From Terriglobia bacterium (lineage in GTDB: Bacteria; Acidobacteriota; Terriglobia; Terriglobales; Acidobacteriaceae): a stretch of 64,000 nt of DNA. The DNA is taken from assembly GCA_020072585.1 (NCBI GenBank), contig JAIQGL010000017.1, forward strand, positions 186,001 through 250,000, written 5' to 3'. The translations under genes and the position numbers were made by a program. Every line of letters begins with the position of its first letter. Position 1 is the stretch's first letter. Below, one piece after another: positions 57,574-64,000 of this stretch. The notes beneath the pieces are model-generated. The model searched no databases, was not told the DNA's origin, and was given only the letters and a program-made list of their open reading frames with translations.

Positions 57574-58236
57574 ATGCAAGCGACCAATGATCCTCAAATC
57601 CGCGAACTGTTGCTTCCCTTTGTTCGCAACGAGCATGGCACTTCAGAGACAATATACATTGAAGAATTTGCCCTCTATGGTGGGGCCAACAGGGCAGACC
57701 TTGCAGCCCTGAATGGAGTCTCTCACGGCTATGAAATTAAAAGTGATAAAGACACGCTTCTTCGCCTCCCGCAACAGGTGGATGCCTATAATGCAGTGTT
57801 TGAAAGAGCAACATTAGTCAGCGGAGTCCGGCATCTCTCGGCGGCGCTAAACATGATCCCCAGATGGTGGGGCGTTGTGGAAGTACGTAGCCACCAAGAT
57901 TCCACTGTTTTCTTGGAGCGAGTACGTGAGTCAAGGCCCAACCCAGAACCACACGGGGAAGCTATAGCTTCCCTCCTGTGGCGACCCGAAGCTCTTCATA
58001 TTCTGACAAGTCTCGGTCTTGACAAAGGTGTCCGATCTAAGCCAATGGAACACTTGATTGCGCGCCTCGCAGCAGAACTATCGCCTGAAAAACTGTCGCG
58101 CATTGTTCGCGAAACCCTACGCGCTAGGGGAGATTGGCGAGCTGCTGCACGACTACGGCGATATGATGCGAAGTCCCCACGGCTCTCCAATCAGTCGCGC
58201 TCCCAACGCATTTTTGCTGAGAACACTGGTCTATAA
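57574..58236 (+). CDS. sce7726-family protein (PD-(D/E)XK nuclease-like)
   Basis: About 220 residues from the ATG at 57574, with GGAG 11 bases upstream. The pattern IYIEEFALYGGANRADLAAL, then NGVSHGYEIKSDKDTLLRLP fits the sce7726 family, and the Glu...Asp...Glu-x-Lys order (EEFAL, RADLAAL, YEIKSD) matches the PD-(D/E)XK nuclease core. The later part (IASLLWRPEALHILTSLGL, GVRSKPMEHL, IVRETLRARGDWR) is also family-typical. Family members usually sit beside beta/sce7725-type genes, as here, where the beta-family gene is convergent and overlaps it by 113 bases. Function unknown; a defence or toxin role is inference. Confidence 0.8.
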   Translation: MQATNDPQIRELLLPFVRNEHGTSETIYIEEFALYGGANRADLAALNGVSHGYEIKSDKDTLLRLPQQVDAYNAVFERATLVSGVRHLSAALNMIPRWWGVVEVRSHQDSTVFLERVRESRPNPEPHGEAIASLLWRPEALHILTSLGLDKGVRSKPMEHLIARLAAELSPEKLSRIVRETLRARGDWRAAARLRRYDAKSPRLSNQSRSQRIFAENTGL

Positions 58237-59257
58237 ATTTGTCACCCCAGCTATATTGTGGCCCTTTCCAGCTTGAATGGCCTTTCACCATCGTTGCCAA
58301 TTTGGGATATTGCACCGATGGTGCCAGTTGCTCTCTGATTGCTTTTTTCTCGGCTGTTTTCGCCCATTTCTTGCGTGGCTGCGCTTGGCCTTTTGCGACG
58401 ACATAATTGAGACTATCCGTGTAGCGGATATTGGGACTCATGTTCATCATTCTTGGATCTAAATCCCCAGCAAGAACGGGATGATTGATAGCGTAATCCG
58501 CAAAGGTCGGCACCCTCTTATTCATGCTCTTTTGCTTTGACCGGACAAACAGCCATGCTAGCCAATCCTCACGATCCAACTCGTCAATTTTGTTTTTCCC
58601 CACCTCGCTCATGTCTTGAGGGAATGATGACGATGCGACTGTTAATGTTCGCCACTCAGCCAATCGCGGCAGTGCATCAATCAAAAATGGGAAAAATGCC
58701 TTGGATGGTACCTTTGCACGAAAATCCACAAGCAAATCGATACTATCTGGTTTGGCATTCAGCATCGCGAGAAGTGAGTCGATTTGAGCGCCCAACTCCG
58801 CGATACCTTCAAGATCAGCCTCTAGAAGCCGAAGACAACAACCGCGCCCGTCTGTTTCGATAGCATTTTTTACGGAATCGGCATAGTCTTCCACTCGATC
58901 CAGGCCAACAGTGGGGATGAAAGACACGTTGCCTTTCCGCAACGCTACAAAAAGAGAATCCACTGGCGATATTCCATCTTTTAGGTCGTCCTCGGTTTCG
59001 ATATAAACGGCATCTACGAAAACTGAGGGAAGCGCTGCAAGAACTTTGACAAAGTTGGCACTCACGTCCTTGACGTGCTTGTCTATGGTCTTTGCCAAAA
59101 CTGGAGGACCGTCCTCTGGATAGGCTTTCGGTATCGGGGGAACCTCAATAAGAGGTGTAAATTTTTTGAACAGCTTGGCGTCGGTGTTTTTTAGAGCGTT
59201 TAATTCGCCCTGCTTGCCTTTGAGAATTGGCACATAGTGAGAATGGTCAAACTTCAT
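58124..59257 (-). CDS. Beta-family protein (phage T4 beta-like, PF14350 type)
   Basis: 377 residues. The opening KFDHSHYVPILKGKQGELNA and FKKFTPLIEVPPIP is typical of beta-family proteins, cytoplasmic proteins named after a phage T4 product and often found next to sce7726 genes. The middle shows an alternating alpha/beta pattern, possibly a TIM-barrel-like fold (VDAVYIETEDDLKDGISPVDSLFVALRKG). No ribosome site is evident. Its 3' end overlaps the convergent sce7726 gene by 113 bases, so antisense interference between the two transcripts is likely. Role unknown. Confidence 0.75.
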   Translation of the reverse strand: MKFDHSHYVPILKGKQGELNALKNTDAKLFKKFTPLIEVPPIPKAYPEDGPPVLAKTIDKHVKDVSANFVKVLAALPSVFVDAVYIETEDDLKDGISPVDSLFVALRKGNVSFIPTVGLDRVEDYADSVKNAIETDGRGCCLRLLEADLEGIAELGAQIDSLLAMLNAKPDSIDLLVDFRAKVPSKAFFPFLIDALPRLAEWRTLTVASSSFPQDMSEVGKNKIDELDREDWLAWLFVRSKQKSMNKRVPTFADYAINHPVLAGDLDPRMMNMSPNIRYTDSLNYVVAKGQAQPRKKWAKTAEKKAIREQLAPSVQYPKLATMVKGHSSWKGPQYSWGDKFIDQCSQQKCVGSATDWRAVGTSHHIAVVVQQLANLP

Positions 59258-59334
59258 ATTTTGAGGAAACTCGACTTTCTAAGGGGCGGATAATACGCTC
59301 ACCCCGAGATCTAATAATTGGACTATAATTTTGA

Positions 59335-59418
59335 CGGAGGGCAGGGGATTTGAACCCCATCGCCTGCGAGACGATTCCCGGTTATAAATCGGGTTCTGCC
59401 ACCTGACAGTTACCCTCC
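59335..59418 (-). tRNA. Class II tRNA-like gene, apparent anticodon UAU
   Basis: On the minus strand a cloverleaf can be drawn: acceptor GGAGGGT/GCCCTCC, a short D arm (CTG/CAG with GG in the loop), an anticodon arm with loop TTTATAA, a long variable arm (ATCG/CGAT), and a canonical T arm GGGGTTCAAATCCCC. Length 84, discriminator G, no encoded CCA. A long variable arm belongs to Leu, Ser, Tyr or Sec tRNAs, while the loop reads as UAU (Ile, AUA), and the anticodon stem has an A-C mismatch. It is either a diverged element-borne tRNA with odd decoding or a degenerate copy. Confidence 0.65.
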
Positions 59419-59601
59419 GTAAAAGGCACGCTCACCATGGCTCGATTCGCCCCGTCCCTCAGACAAAACGAATCGGGCCTTTGTGTTATCGGCCACTGAT
59501 ACGGCAAGCGCGACGGTATCAGCAGCCTATAACTCTTATGGGCATATTTTCCTCGTCATCTGCAAGGCACACTTCTCCCTGCGAAAAAATCGCAATTTTT
59601 C
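59419..59601. other. Structured non-coding stretch inside the element
   Basis: No frame is convincing. Two features stand out: a CGATTCG/CGAATCG inverted repeat (59443-59475) and a small TGCGA/TCGCA hairpin followed by ATTTTT (about 59579-59600) that could end a plus-strand transcript just before the next promoter. Confidence 0.4.
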
Positions 59602-59630
59602 TTGACGGGGAAATACCGGAGGGCTTATAT
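59602..59630 (+). promoter_or_regulatory. Sigma-70-type promoter of a putative small RNA
   Basis: TTGACG (-35) and TTATAT (-10) are separated by exactly 17 bases. Transcription should begin near 59636-59638. No protein start follows; instead a terminator ends the unit about 80 bases on. Confidence 0.6.
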
Positions 59631-59636
59631 TGAGGT

Positions 59637-59717
59637 TGCTGAGACATCAACAAAGCCGAATCGGTTAGTTCCCCGATCAAACAAATTTTAAGGCCCGTTG
59701 GCTGACGGGCCTTTTAA
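59637..59717 (+). ncRNA. Putative small RNA of the transposable element
   Basis: Bounded by a promoter (59602-59630) and an intrinsic terminator (59690-59717). The about 80-base transcript has an ATCGG/CCGAT hairpin in the middle and no open reading frame with ribosome site. It may regulate transposase or cargo, or be an antitoxin RNA. I do not recognise a known family. Confidence 0.5.
59690..59717 (+). terminator. Rho-independent terminator of the putative small RNA
   Basis: AAGGCCCGT (59690-59698) pairs perfectly with ACGGGCCTT (59705-59713) around a 6-base loop, followed by a T-rich tail (TTAATTTT). The left AA side could also serve in the opposite direction. Confidence 0.85.
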
Positions 59718-59904
59718 TTTTGGCTGGAAATTAAAAGACAAAATGTCAGCTACTGAGGCTTGGCCTGCTAGCTGGGCTACTCTTGGCGATTCATCCTATT
59801 TGGGCTGAACCAGTCAGCACGGTAGCAAGTATGGACTTGCTACCGGGATATCAACCTTCGCCTAGTTACTAAGGCAAAAACTTAAATCTACAGTATTGTA
59901 AACT

Positions 59905-60048
59905 ATGACTATGAAAGTTGAAAAAGAAAAATTTGATGCCCTTTTAGGAAGGCTTATTAAGGCAAAACCTATGCCAGAGAAGAAGGTTAGGACTCCGAAG
60001 AAACGGAGTCCCAAGCCAATTATAGGGCGGGATCGCGATCGGCAGTAA
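59905..60048 (+). CDS. Small hypothetical protein, 47 aa
   Basis: ATG at 59905, or the second ATG at 59911. The translation begins MTMKVEKEKFDALLGRLIKA and becomes strongly basic (KKVRTPKKRSPKPI) with an RDRDRQ end. Its 3' end overlaps the 3' end of the transposase gene on the other strand by 29 bases. Short, charged proteins of this look occur near mobile genes and antitoxins; a DNA- or RNA-binding role is only a guess. Ribosome site is weak. Confidence 0.5.
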   Translation: MTMKVEKEKFDALLGRLIKAKPMPEKKVRTPKKRSPKPIIGRDRDRQ

Positions 60049-60955
60049 GCTGGCTATATTGCATAGGTGTGACGTTGCACATCCGCGCAATTGTCTTTAT
60101 GAAAATATCCACGTCTTTGCGGTTGTTAAAGCGGTAATCAAATTCTGCCATGTACCGCTCAAGATGCTTTACGCTCACCTGATGAAAACTCCCTATAAGT
60201 CCGCGCTTGAAAAGTGACCAGTAGTTTTCGATTGAGTTTGTATGCACGTTGCCGCGTACCCATTCCTCTTTTATGTGATTCACTGAATCATGTTTGCGGA
60301 CTTTGCCAACCGATTTATAACCCGCGTGTTCGTCCGTCATGATGTGCGCTATTTCATCAGTGTGCTTTAAGATCGTGCCGACCAGGGTAGCTTTTGAAAC
60401 CGTGTTTAAACGCATTGTGCGTACCCTGCCGCTGTCGCCGCGCTCGATCAAGCCCACAACTGCGGGTTTCTCATACCGTGCGCGCTTGCGCCGTTTATCG
60501 AATTTGCCGCCGATGTACGTTTCGTCAACTTCAACGGTGCCCGTAAATAGAGAGCCCTCCGTTTCTTCCATGGACTTGCGGATACGGTGCGCCAGATACC
60601 AAGCTGTTTTGTAGCTGCCGATGCCAAGGTGCCGCTGTAGCTGCTTTGCGCTGATTCCCTTTTTAGCGTCCGCGATGAGAGCAACGGCCATGAACCATTT
60701 TGTTAACGGAAGGTGCGAGTCATGGAAGATCGTGCCGGATGTTGCGGAGAATTGCTGCTGGCATGAGTCCTCTAAGCACTGGTACAGCTTGCCGCGCTTG
60801 TTATCGGTTTCCTTGCTCACCTTGCGATTGATGGTAGAAACCTCAGCATTGCCGCACGTACCGCAGCGGATGCCATCAGGCCAGCGCATCTGCTCAAGGT
60901 AATTCCAGCAGGATTCTTCAGTCTTAAATTTCTCGTTTACGTCTATGAGGTTCAT
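60020..60955 (-). CDS. IS1595-family transposase (ISXO2-like DDE)
   Basis: About 311 residues from the ATG at 60955, preceded by GGGGGCAGGG. N-terminal zinc ribbon (CGTCGNAEVS and later YQCLEDSC), then a helix-turn-helix (GISAKQLQRHLGIGSYKTAWYL) and the DDE-type core (TVEVDETYIGG, AHIMTDEHAGYKS, HTNSIENYWSLFKRGL). Full length and unbroken. It lies 66 bases inside the right inverted repeat and should mobilise the whole 4.1-kb element. Confidence 0.93.
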   Translation of the reverse strand: MNLIDVNEKFKTEESCWNYLEQMRWPDGIRCGTCGNAEVSTINRKVSKETDNKRGKLYQCLEDSCQQQFSATSGTIFHDSHLPLTKWFMAVALIADAKKGISAKQLQRHLGIGSYKTAWYLAHRIRKSMEETEGSLFTGTVEVDETYIGGKFDKRRKRARYEKPAVVGLIERGDSGRVRTMRLNTVSKATLVGTILKHTDEIAHIMTDEHAGYKSVGKVRKHDSVNHIKEEWVRGNVHTNSIENYWSLFKRGLIGSFHQVSVKHLERYMAEFDYRFNNRKDVDIFIKTIARMCNVTPMQYSQLTADRDPAL

Positions 60956-61041
60956 TTCCCTGCCCCCTGAATATTTATGCATCTGGCCTAACAGGGAAAA
61001 TATTATTACATTTTTACATCTGTGTCAAGTGGATAATTCCC

Positions 61042-61049
61042 AAATTTTT
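61042..61049. repeat. Right 8-bp target site duplication
   Basis: AAATTTTT, identical to the copy at 56928-56935, immediately outside the right inverted repeat. Confidence 0.85.
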
Positions 61050-61052
61050 GGG

Positions 61053-61108
61053 TTGACATAGCTGTATTTTGGATTGCATATTTATACACTCTACTGCATA
61101 ATTATTCG
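61053..61108 (+). promoter_or_regulatory. argR operon promoter with two tandem ARG boxes
   Basis: Two near-palindromic sites, TGCATATTTATACA (61075-61088) and TGCATAATTATTCG (61095-61108), each match 12 of 14 core positions of the ArgR consensus TGAATwwwwATTCA and are 20 bases apart, close to the E. coli box spacing. A TTGACA at 61053 with CATATT 18 bases on gives a -35/-10 pair overlapping the first box. The second box ends 2 bases before the argR ATG. This fits ArgR repressing its own operon when arginine is plentiful. Confidence 0.75.
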
Positions 61109-61110
61109 GT

Positions 61111-61551
61111 ATGACAAAATTGGCCAGACAGCAACTGATTGTCGAACTCGCGCACGAAGGCCCCCTGCCCAACCAGCAGGAGCTGTGCAAGGTGCTTGCG
61201 CGCCGGGGCTTCCCGGTCACGCAGGCCACCCTTTCGCGGGACATCAATGAGCTGCGCCTGGTGCGGACGCCCGAAGGCTACGCTTTGGCCAATGGCGATG
61301 CGCCCAGTGAACCGCTCCCCGCGGTTTCACGCGTGGTGCGGGAGTTTGTACGCGAGGTCCGGCGCGCCCAGAACCTGCTGGTGATCAAGACCACTTCCGG
61401 CAGCGCCCAGCCGGTGGCCCTTGCCGTGGACAGCGAGGGATGGGAAGAAGTGGTCGGCACCGTCGCCGGCGATGATACTGTGCTCATCATCACGCCCGAC
61501 AATAAAAATGCCAGGAAGCTACAGACGCGCCTTGAGGACATGCGCGCCTGA
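61111..61551 (+). CDS. argR: Arginine repressor ArgR
   Basis: 146 residues. Winged-helix DNA-binding domain (about 1-70; QELCKVLARRGFPVTQATLSRDINELRLVR) and a C-terminal hexamerisation and arginine-binding domain (QNLLVIKTTSGSAQPVALAVDSE, VGTVAGDDTVLIITP). It heads the arginine operon directly behind two ARG boxes. No Shine-Dalgarno sequence is visible. The stop overlaps the argC start (TGATG). Confidence 0.95.
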   Translation: MTKLARQQLIVELAHEGPLPNQQELCKVLARRGFPVTQATLSRDINELRLVRTPEGYALANGDAPSEPLPAVSRVVREFVREVRRAQNLLVIKTTSGSAQPVALAVDSEGWEEVVGTVAGDDTVLIITPDNKNARKLQTRLEDMRA

Positions 61552-62597
61552 TGCCGCAAACAATCCAGCCCGCGGTTGTTGGAGCAACCGGCTATGCCGG
61601 TTTTGAATTGGCGCGCCTGCTCGCGCGTCATCCTCACGCCAAAAAACCCGTACTTTTCACGCGCAACGGTGAGGGCGGCTCTCCAGCAAAACTGGACGAG
61701 CTTTATCCGCACGTCAGCGGCAATGGTGGCTACCCCCTGGTGCCTTTTGATTGGGAAAGCGTGCGGGCACAAGGCGTTGACGTGTTGTTCCTGGCCACAC
61801 CGCATGAAGTCTCGCGCGAGTGGGTCCCGGAAGCGATGGAGCAGGGCGTCCACGTGATTGACCTGAGTGGCGCATGGCGGCTGGGCACGCCGGAGTACCG
61901 CGCCATCTACGACTTCAAGGACGATAATCCCGCGCTTGCCGACAAACTCACCGCGCAGGCGGTCTACGGAATCCCTGAACTGCATCGCGATGAGCTGAAA
62001 GAAGCCGCGCTGGTGGCCAATGCCGGCTGTTATGCCACTTCCATCATCCTTGCGCTTGCACCGCTGGTGCGCGCGGGGCTGGTTGATCTGGATCACGGAG
62101 TGGTCTGTGATTCCAAGTCCGGGGTTTCCGGGGCGGGCAAGCAGCCTACGCAGAAAACCCACTTCGTGGAAGTGGCAGAAAACCTATCCGCGTACTCGGT
62201 CTTCAATCATCGCCATACCGGGGAGATTCTGGAGCAGCTTGGCCTGCTCCCGGAACAGCTTATATTCACGCCGCATCTGCTGCCGATTCCGCGAGGAATT
62301 CTCTCGACCATCTATGTGCGGCTGAACTCAACGATGACCGCAGATGCGATTGAAAGCTGCATGAAAAAGTTTTATTCGGCTTCTCCGTGGGTACGGGTCT
62401 TCCCTGCCGGCAAGCTGCCGCAGATCCAGTATTCACTGCATACAAATTATTGCGACGTTGGTTTTACGCTGGCGCAGGACGGCAAGCGGCTGGTCATTGT
62501 TTCCTGTCTCGATAACCTGGTGAAGGGCGCGGCCGGCCAGGCGGTGCAGAACATGAACGTGGTGTTTGGATGGAATGAAGAGGAGGGCCTGAGATGA
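61551..62597 (+). CDS. argC: N-acetyl-gamma-glutamyl-phosphate reductase
   Basis: 348 residues. NADPH-binding Rossmann start (AVVGATGYAGFELARLLARHP), catalytic Cys in VANAGCYATSIILALAPL, and the substrate loop HRHTGEILEQL. It reduces N-acetylglutamyl phosphate to the semialdehyde, step three of arginine synthesis. Start shares one base with the argR stop; the stop overlaps the argB start (ATGA). Confidence 0.96.
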   Translation: MPQTIQPAVVGATGYAGFELARLLARHPHAKKPVLFTRNGEGGSPAKLDELYPHVSGNGGYPLVPFDWESVRAQGVDVLFLATPHEVSREWVPEAMEQGVHVIDLSGAWRLGTPEYRAIYDFKDDNPALADKLTAQAVYGIPELHRDELKEAALVANAGCYATSIILALAPLVRAGLVDLDHGVVCDSKSGVSGAGKQPTQKTHFVEVAENLSAYSVFNHRHTGEILEQLGLLPEQLIFTPHLLPIPRGILSTIYVRLNSTMTADAIESCMKKFYSASPWVRVFPAGKLPQIQYSLHTNYCDVGFTLAQDGKRLVIVSCLDNLVKGAAGQAVQNMNVVFGWNEEEGLR

Positions 62598-63376
62598 AGA
62601 TCGTGGTCAAACTCGGCGGAGCCACGCTGGAAGACGCTGCGCTGCTGCAACGAGCAGTACTGGCCGTGAAACAGCTTGCCAGAGAGCACCAGGTCGCCGT
62701 GGTCCACGGCGGCGGCGGTGCGCTTACGCGCATGCTGGCACAGATGGGCAAGCAGAGCCAGTTTATTGACGGTCTGCGCGTCACGGACGCCGAGACACGC
62801 GACTTCGCTGTGATGGTCCTTGCCGGACATATGAATAAGAAGCTGGTGGCGGCGCTGGGCAGCATTGGGCAGTCCGCCATGGGGCTTTGCGGCGGCGACG
62901 GACAGGCTTTCCGCGCGCGCAAAAAAGTAACACTTGGCCAGGACCTTGGCTTTGTGGGCGAGATCTCTTCGGTTGATCCGCGCTGGATTGAAACCATCTG
63001 GCAGGAAGGCTGTGTGCCTGTGATTTCCAGCGTAGCCCTGGGCAGTGATGGGCAGTACTACAACATCAACGCGGACCAGATGGCCTCAGCCTGCGCCGTG
63101 GCCTGCCACGCCAATGCTTTGATCTTTCTCACCGATGTTTCCGGCGTGAAAGACGCTGACGGTCTGGTGATCCGCTGGCTTGACCTGGGCACCGCCGCGG
63201 CACTGACACAAAAGTCCGTGATTGCCGGGGGCATGCTCCCCAAACTGCAAGCCTGCAAAGACGCTCTTCTGCACGGCGTGAACCGTGTGCGCATTTTGCC
63301 CGCGGCTGAAGTGGAAGCTTTGCCGGAATTTTATTTCGCCAAGATTGAATCAGGAACGGAGGTTCTGGTCGCTTGA
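62594..63376 (+). CDS. argB: Acetylglutamate kinase
   Basis: 260 residues, amino-acid kinase fold. VKLGGATLEDAALL and VVHGGGGALTRM make the nucleotide and substrate site; later ISSVALGSDGQYYNINADQMASACA and FLTDVSGVKDADG are typical. It phosphorylates N-acetylglutamate, step two of the pathway. It overlaps argC by 4 bases and argD by 4 bases. Confidence 0.96.
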   Translation: MKIVVKLGGATLEDAALLQRAVLAVKQLAREHQVAVVHGGGGALTRMLAQMGKQSQFIDGLRVTDAETRDFAVMVLAGHMNKKLVAALGSIGQSAMGLCGGDGQAFRARKKVTLGQDLGFVGEISSVDPRWIETIWQEGCVPVISSVALGSDGQYYNINADQMASACAVACHANALIFLTDVSGVKDADGLVIRWLDLGTAAALTQKSVIAGGMLPKLQACKDALLHGVNRVRILPAAEVEALPEFYFAKIESGTEVLVA

Positions 63377-64000
63377 ACTTGGAACAGGTAAGCAAACTCG
63401 AATCCAAACTGCTGGTCTCAACCTATGACCGCTATCCGGTATTGCTGCATAAAGGCCGCGGCGTCTACCTCTATGACAACAAGGGCCGCCGTTACCTGGA
63501 TTTGCTGAGCGGCATCGGGGTAAACGCGCTGGGGTACGCGCATCCGGCAATCACGAAGACGATCGCACGGCAGGCCAAGCTGCTGGTGCATACGTCGAAC
63601 CTTTTTTACCACGAGTATCAGGGACGTCTGGCCGCCGCGCTGACAAAAATTTCCGGCATGGACCGCGTGTTCTTCACCAATAGCGGAACGGAAGCCTGGG
63701 AAGGCGCACTGAAGCTGGCACGGGCCTATGCCCAGGCAAACTGCGTTCAGGGCGAGCAGCCAAAGTTCCGGATTCTTGCATTGGAGCATGCTTTCCATGG
63801 CAGAACCTTTGGCGCCATGTCCACCACGCACAAAGAAAAATATCGCCTCCCGTTTGCACCCATGGTGCCTGGAGTTGAGTTTGTCCAGTTCAATGACGTG
63901 GCTGACCTGGAACGCAAGTTTGACTCAACGGTCTGCGCGATTGGGTTTGAGTTTGTGCAGGGCGAGGGTGGCATCCGTCCGGTAAGCGGGGCGTTTGCCG
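63373..64000 (+). CDS. argD: Acetylornithine aminotransferase (N-terminal part)
   Basis: The first 209 residues; the gene runs past the right edge. It starts at a TTG overlapping the argB stop (TTGA), with GGAGG 10 bases upstream. Class III PLP aminotransferase features: YPVLLHKGRGVYLYDNKGRRYLD, GYAHPAI, FFTNSGTEAWEGALKLAR and LEHAFHGRTFGAMSTT. The order argR-C-B-D implies a full arginine operon continuing to the right. Confidence 0.93.
   Translation, partial: MNLEQVSKLESKLLVSTYDRYPVLLHKGRGVYLYDNKGRRYLDLLSGIGVNALGYAHPAITKTIARQAKLLVHTSNLFYHEYQGRLAAALTKISGMDRVFFTNSGTEAWEGALKLARAYAQANCVQGEQPKFRILALEHAFHGRTFGAMSTTHKEKYRLPFAPMVPGVEFVQFNDVADLERKFDSTVCAIGFEFVQGEGGIRPVSGAFA

Larger units (their letters stand above)
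56936..61041. mobile_element. IS1595-type transposable element with passenger genes (4106 bp)
   Basis: Terminal inverted repeats of 21 bases match at 20 positions: left 56936-56956 begins GGGGATTATCCACTTGACAC, right 61021-61041 reads GGGAATTATCCACTTGACAC on the other strand. Exact 8-bp duplications AAATTTTT flank it. A transposase with zinc ribbon and ISXO2-like DDE domain lies at the right end. The 4.1 kb is far more than a plain insertion sequence (about 1 kb). The cargo is a hypothetical gene, an sce7726-type gene, a beta-family gene, a tRNA-like gene, a putative small RNA and a small ORF. Ends and duplications look intact, so the insertion is probably recent. Confidence 0.88.

Noticed and set aside
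59335-59418. tRNA on the plus strand
   Set aside because: The plus-strand anticodon stem pairs slightly better (G-U), but the GGTTCAAATCC T arm is only correct on the minus strand.

Overview
The window looks like chromosome of a moderately GC-rich, Gram-negative soil or sediment bacterium. The mix of genes fits Acidobacteriota best: ECF sigma/anti-sigma pairs, secreted Ig-like and beta-barrel proteins, MacAB-type pumps, a TreS-maltokinase fusion, LarC, and an argR-argC-argB-argD operon. That assignment is inferred from gene content, because no rRNA is present.

Layout. 1-9.8 kb (minus strand): a secreted Ig-like protein, a di-heme cytochrome c peroxidase interrupted by a frameshift, a Tat-type multicopper oxidase, and the CusB/CusA metal efflux pair (CusA runs off the left edge). 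10.2-14.2 kb: a NarL-type response regulator, a divergent HisKA_3 sensor kinase and a single-domain receiver. 14.3-24.3 kb (minus): an ArsR regulator, a SulP anion transporter and a six-gene hydrogenase-4/complex-I-like operon whose large subunit has lost both nickel-iron cysteine motifs. 24.6-29.3 kb: a MacA/MacB-type efflux system with two permeases. 29.3-36 kb: a DoxX-like membrane protein, a TreS-maltokinase fusion and MalQ. 36-42 kb: argS, larC and metG. 42-54.6 kb: two ECF sigma/anti-sigma modules, a beta-barrel protein, TatD, lipoprotein and membrane proteins, a CREST-type hydrolase, and a metallo-beta-lactamase-fold protein followed by a prolyl oligopeptidase.

The most interesting part is 54.8-61.1 kb. 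At 54873-56738 a secreted thioredoxin-like protein is split by one in-frame TGA. The TGA sits at the redox-active position of a thioredoxin fold and is followed, at the spacing expected for a bacterial SECIS, by a perfect stem with an AGUU apical loop. I read it as a selenoprotein. Next to it, an IS1595-type transposable element of 4106 bp (56936-61041, 8-bp target duplication) carries cargo: a hypothetical gene, an sce7726-family nuclease-like gene convergent with a beta-family gene, a class II tRNA-like gene, a promoter-terminator pair that looks like a small RNA, a 47-aa ORF and the transposase. It sits about 25 bp upstream of two tandem ARG boxes that should control the arginine operon filling the right end.
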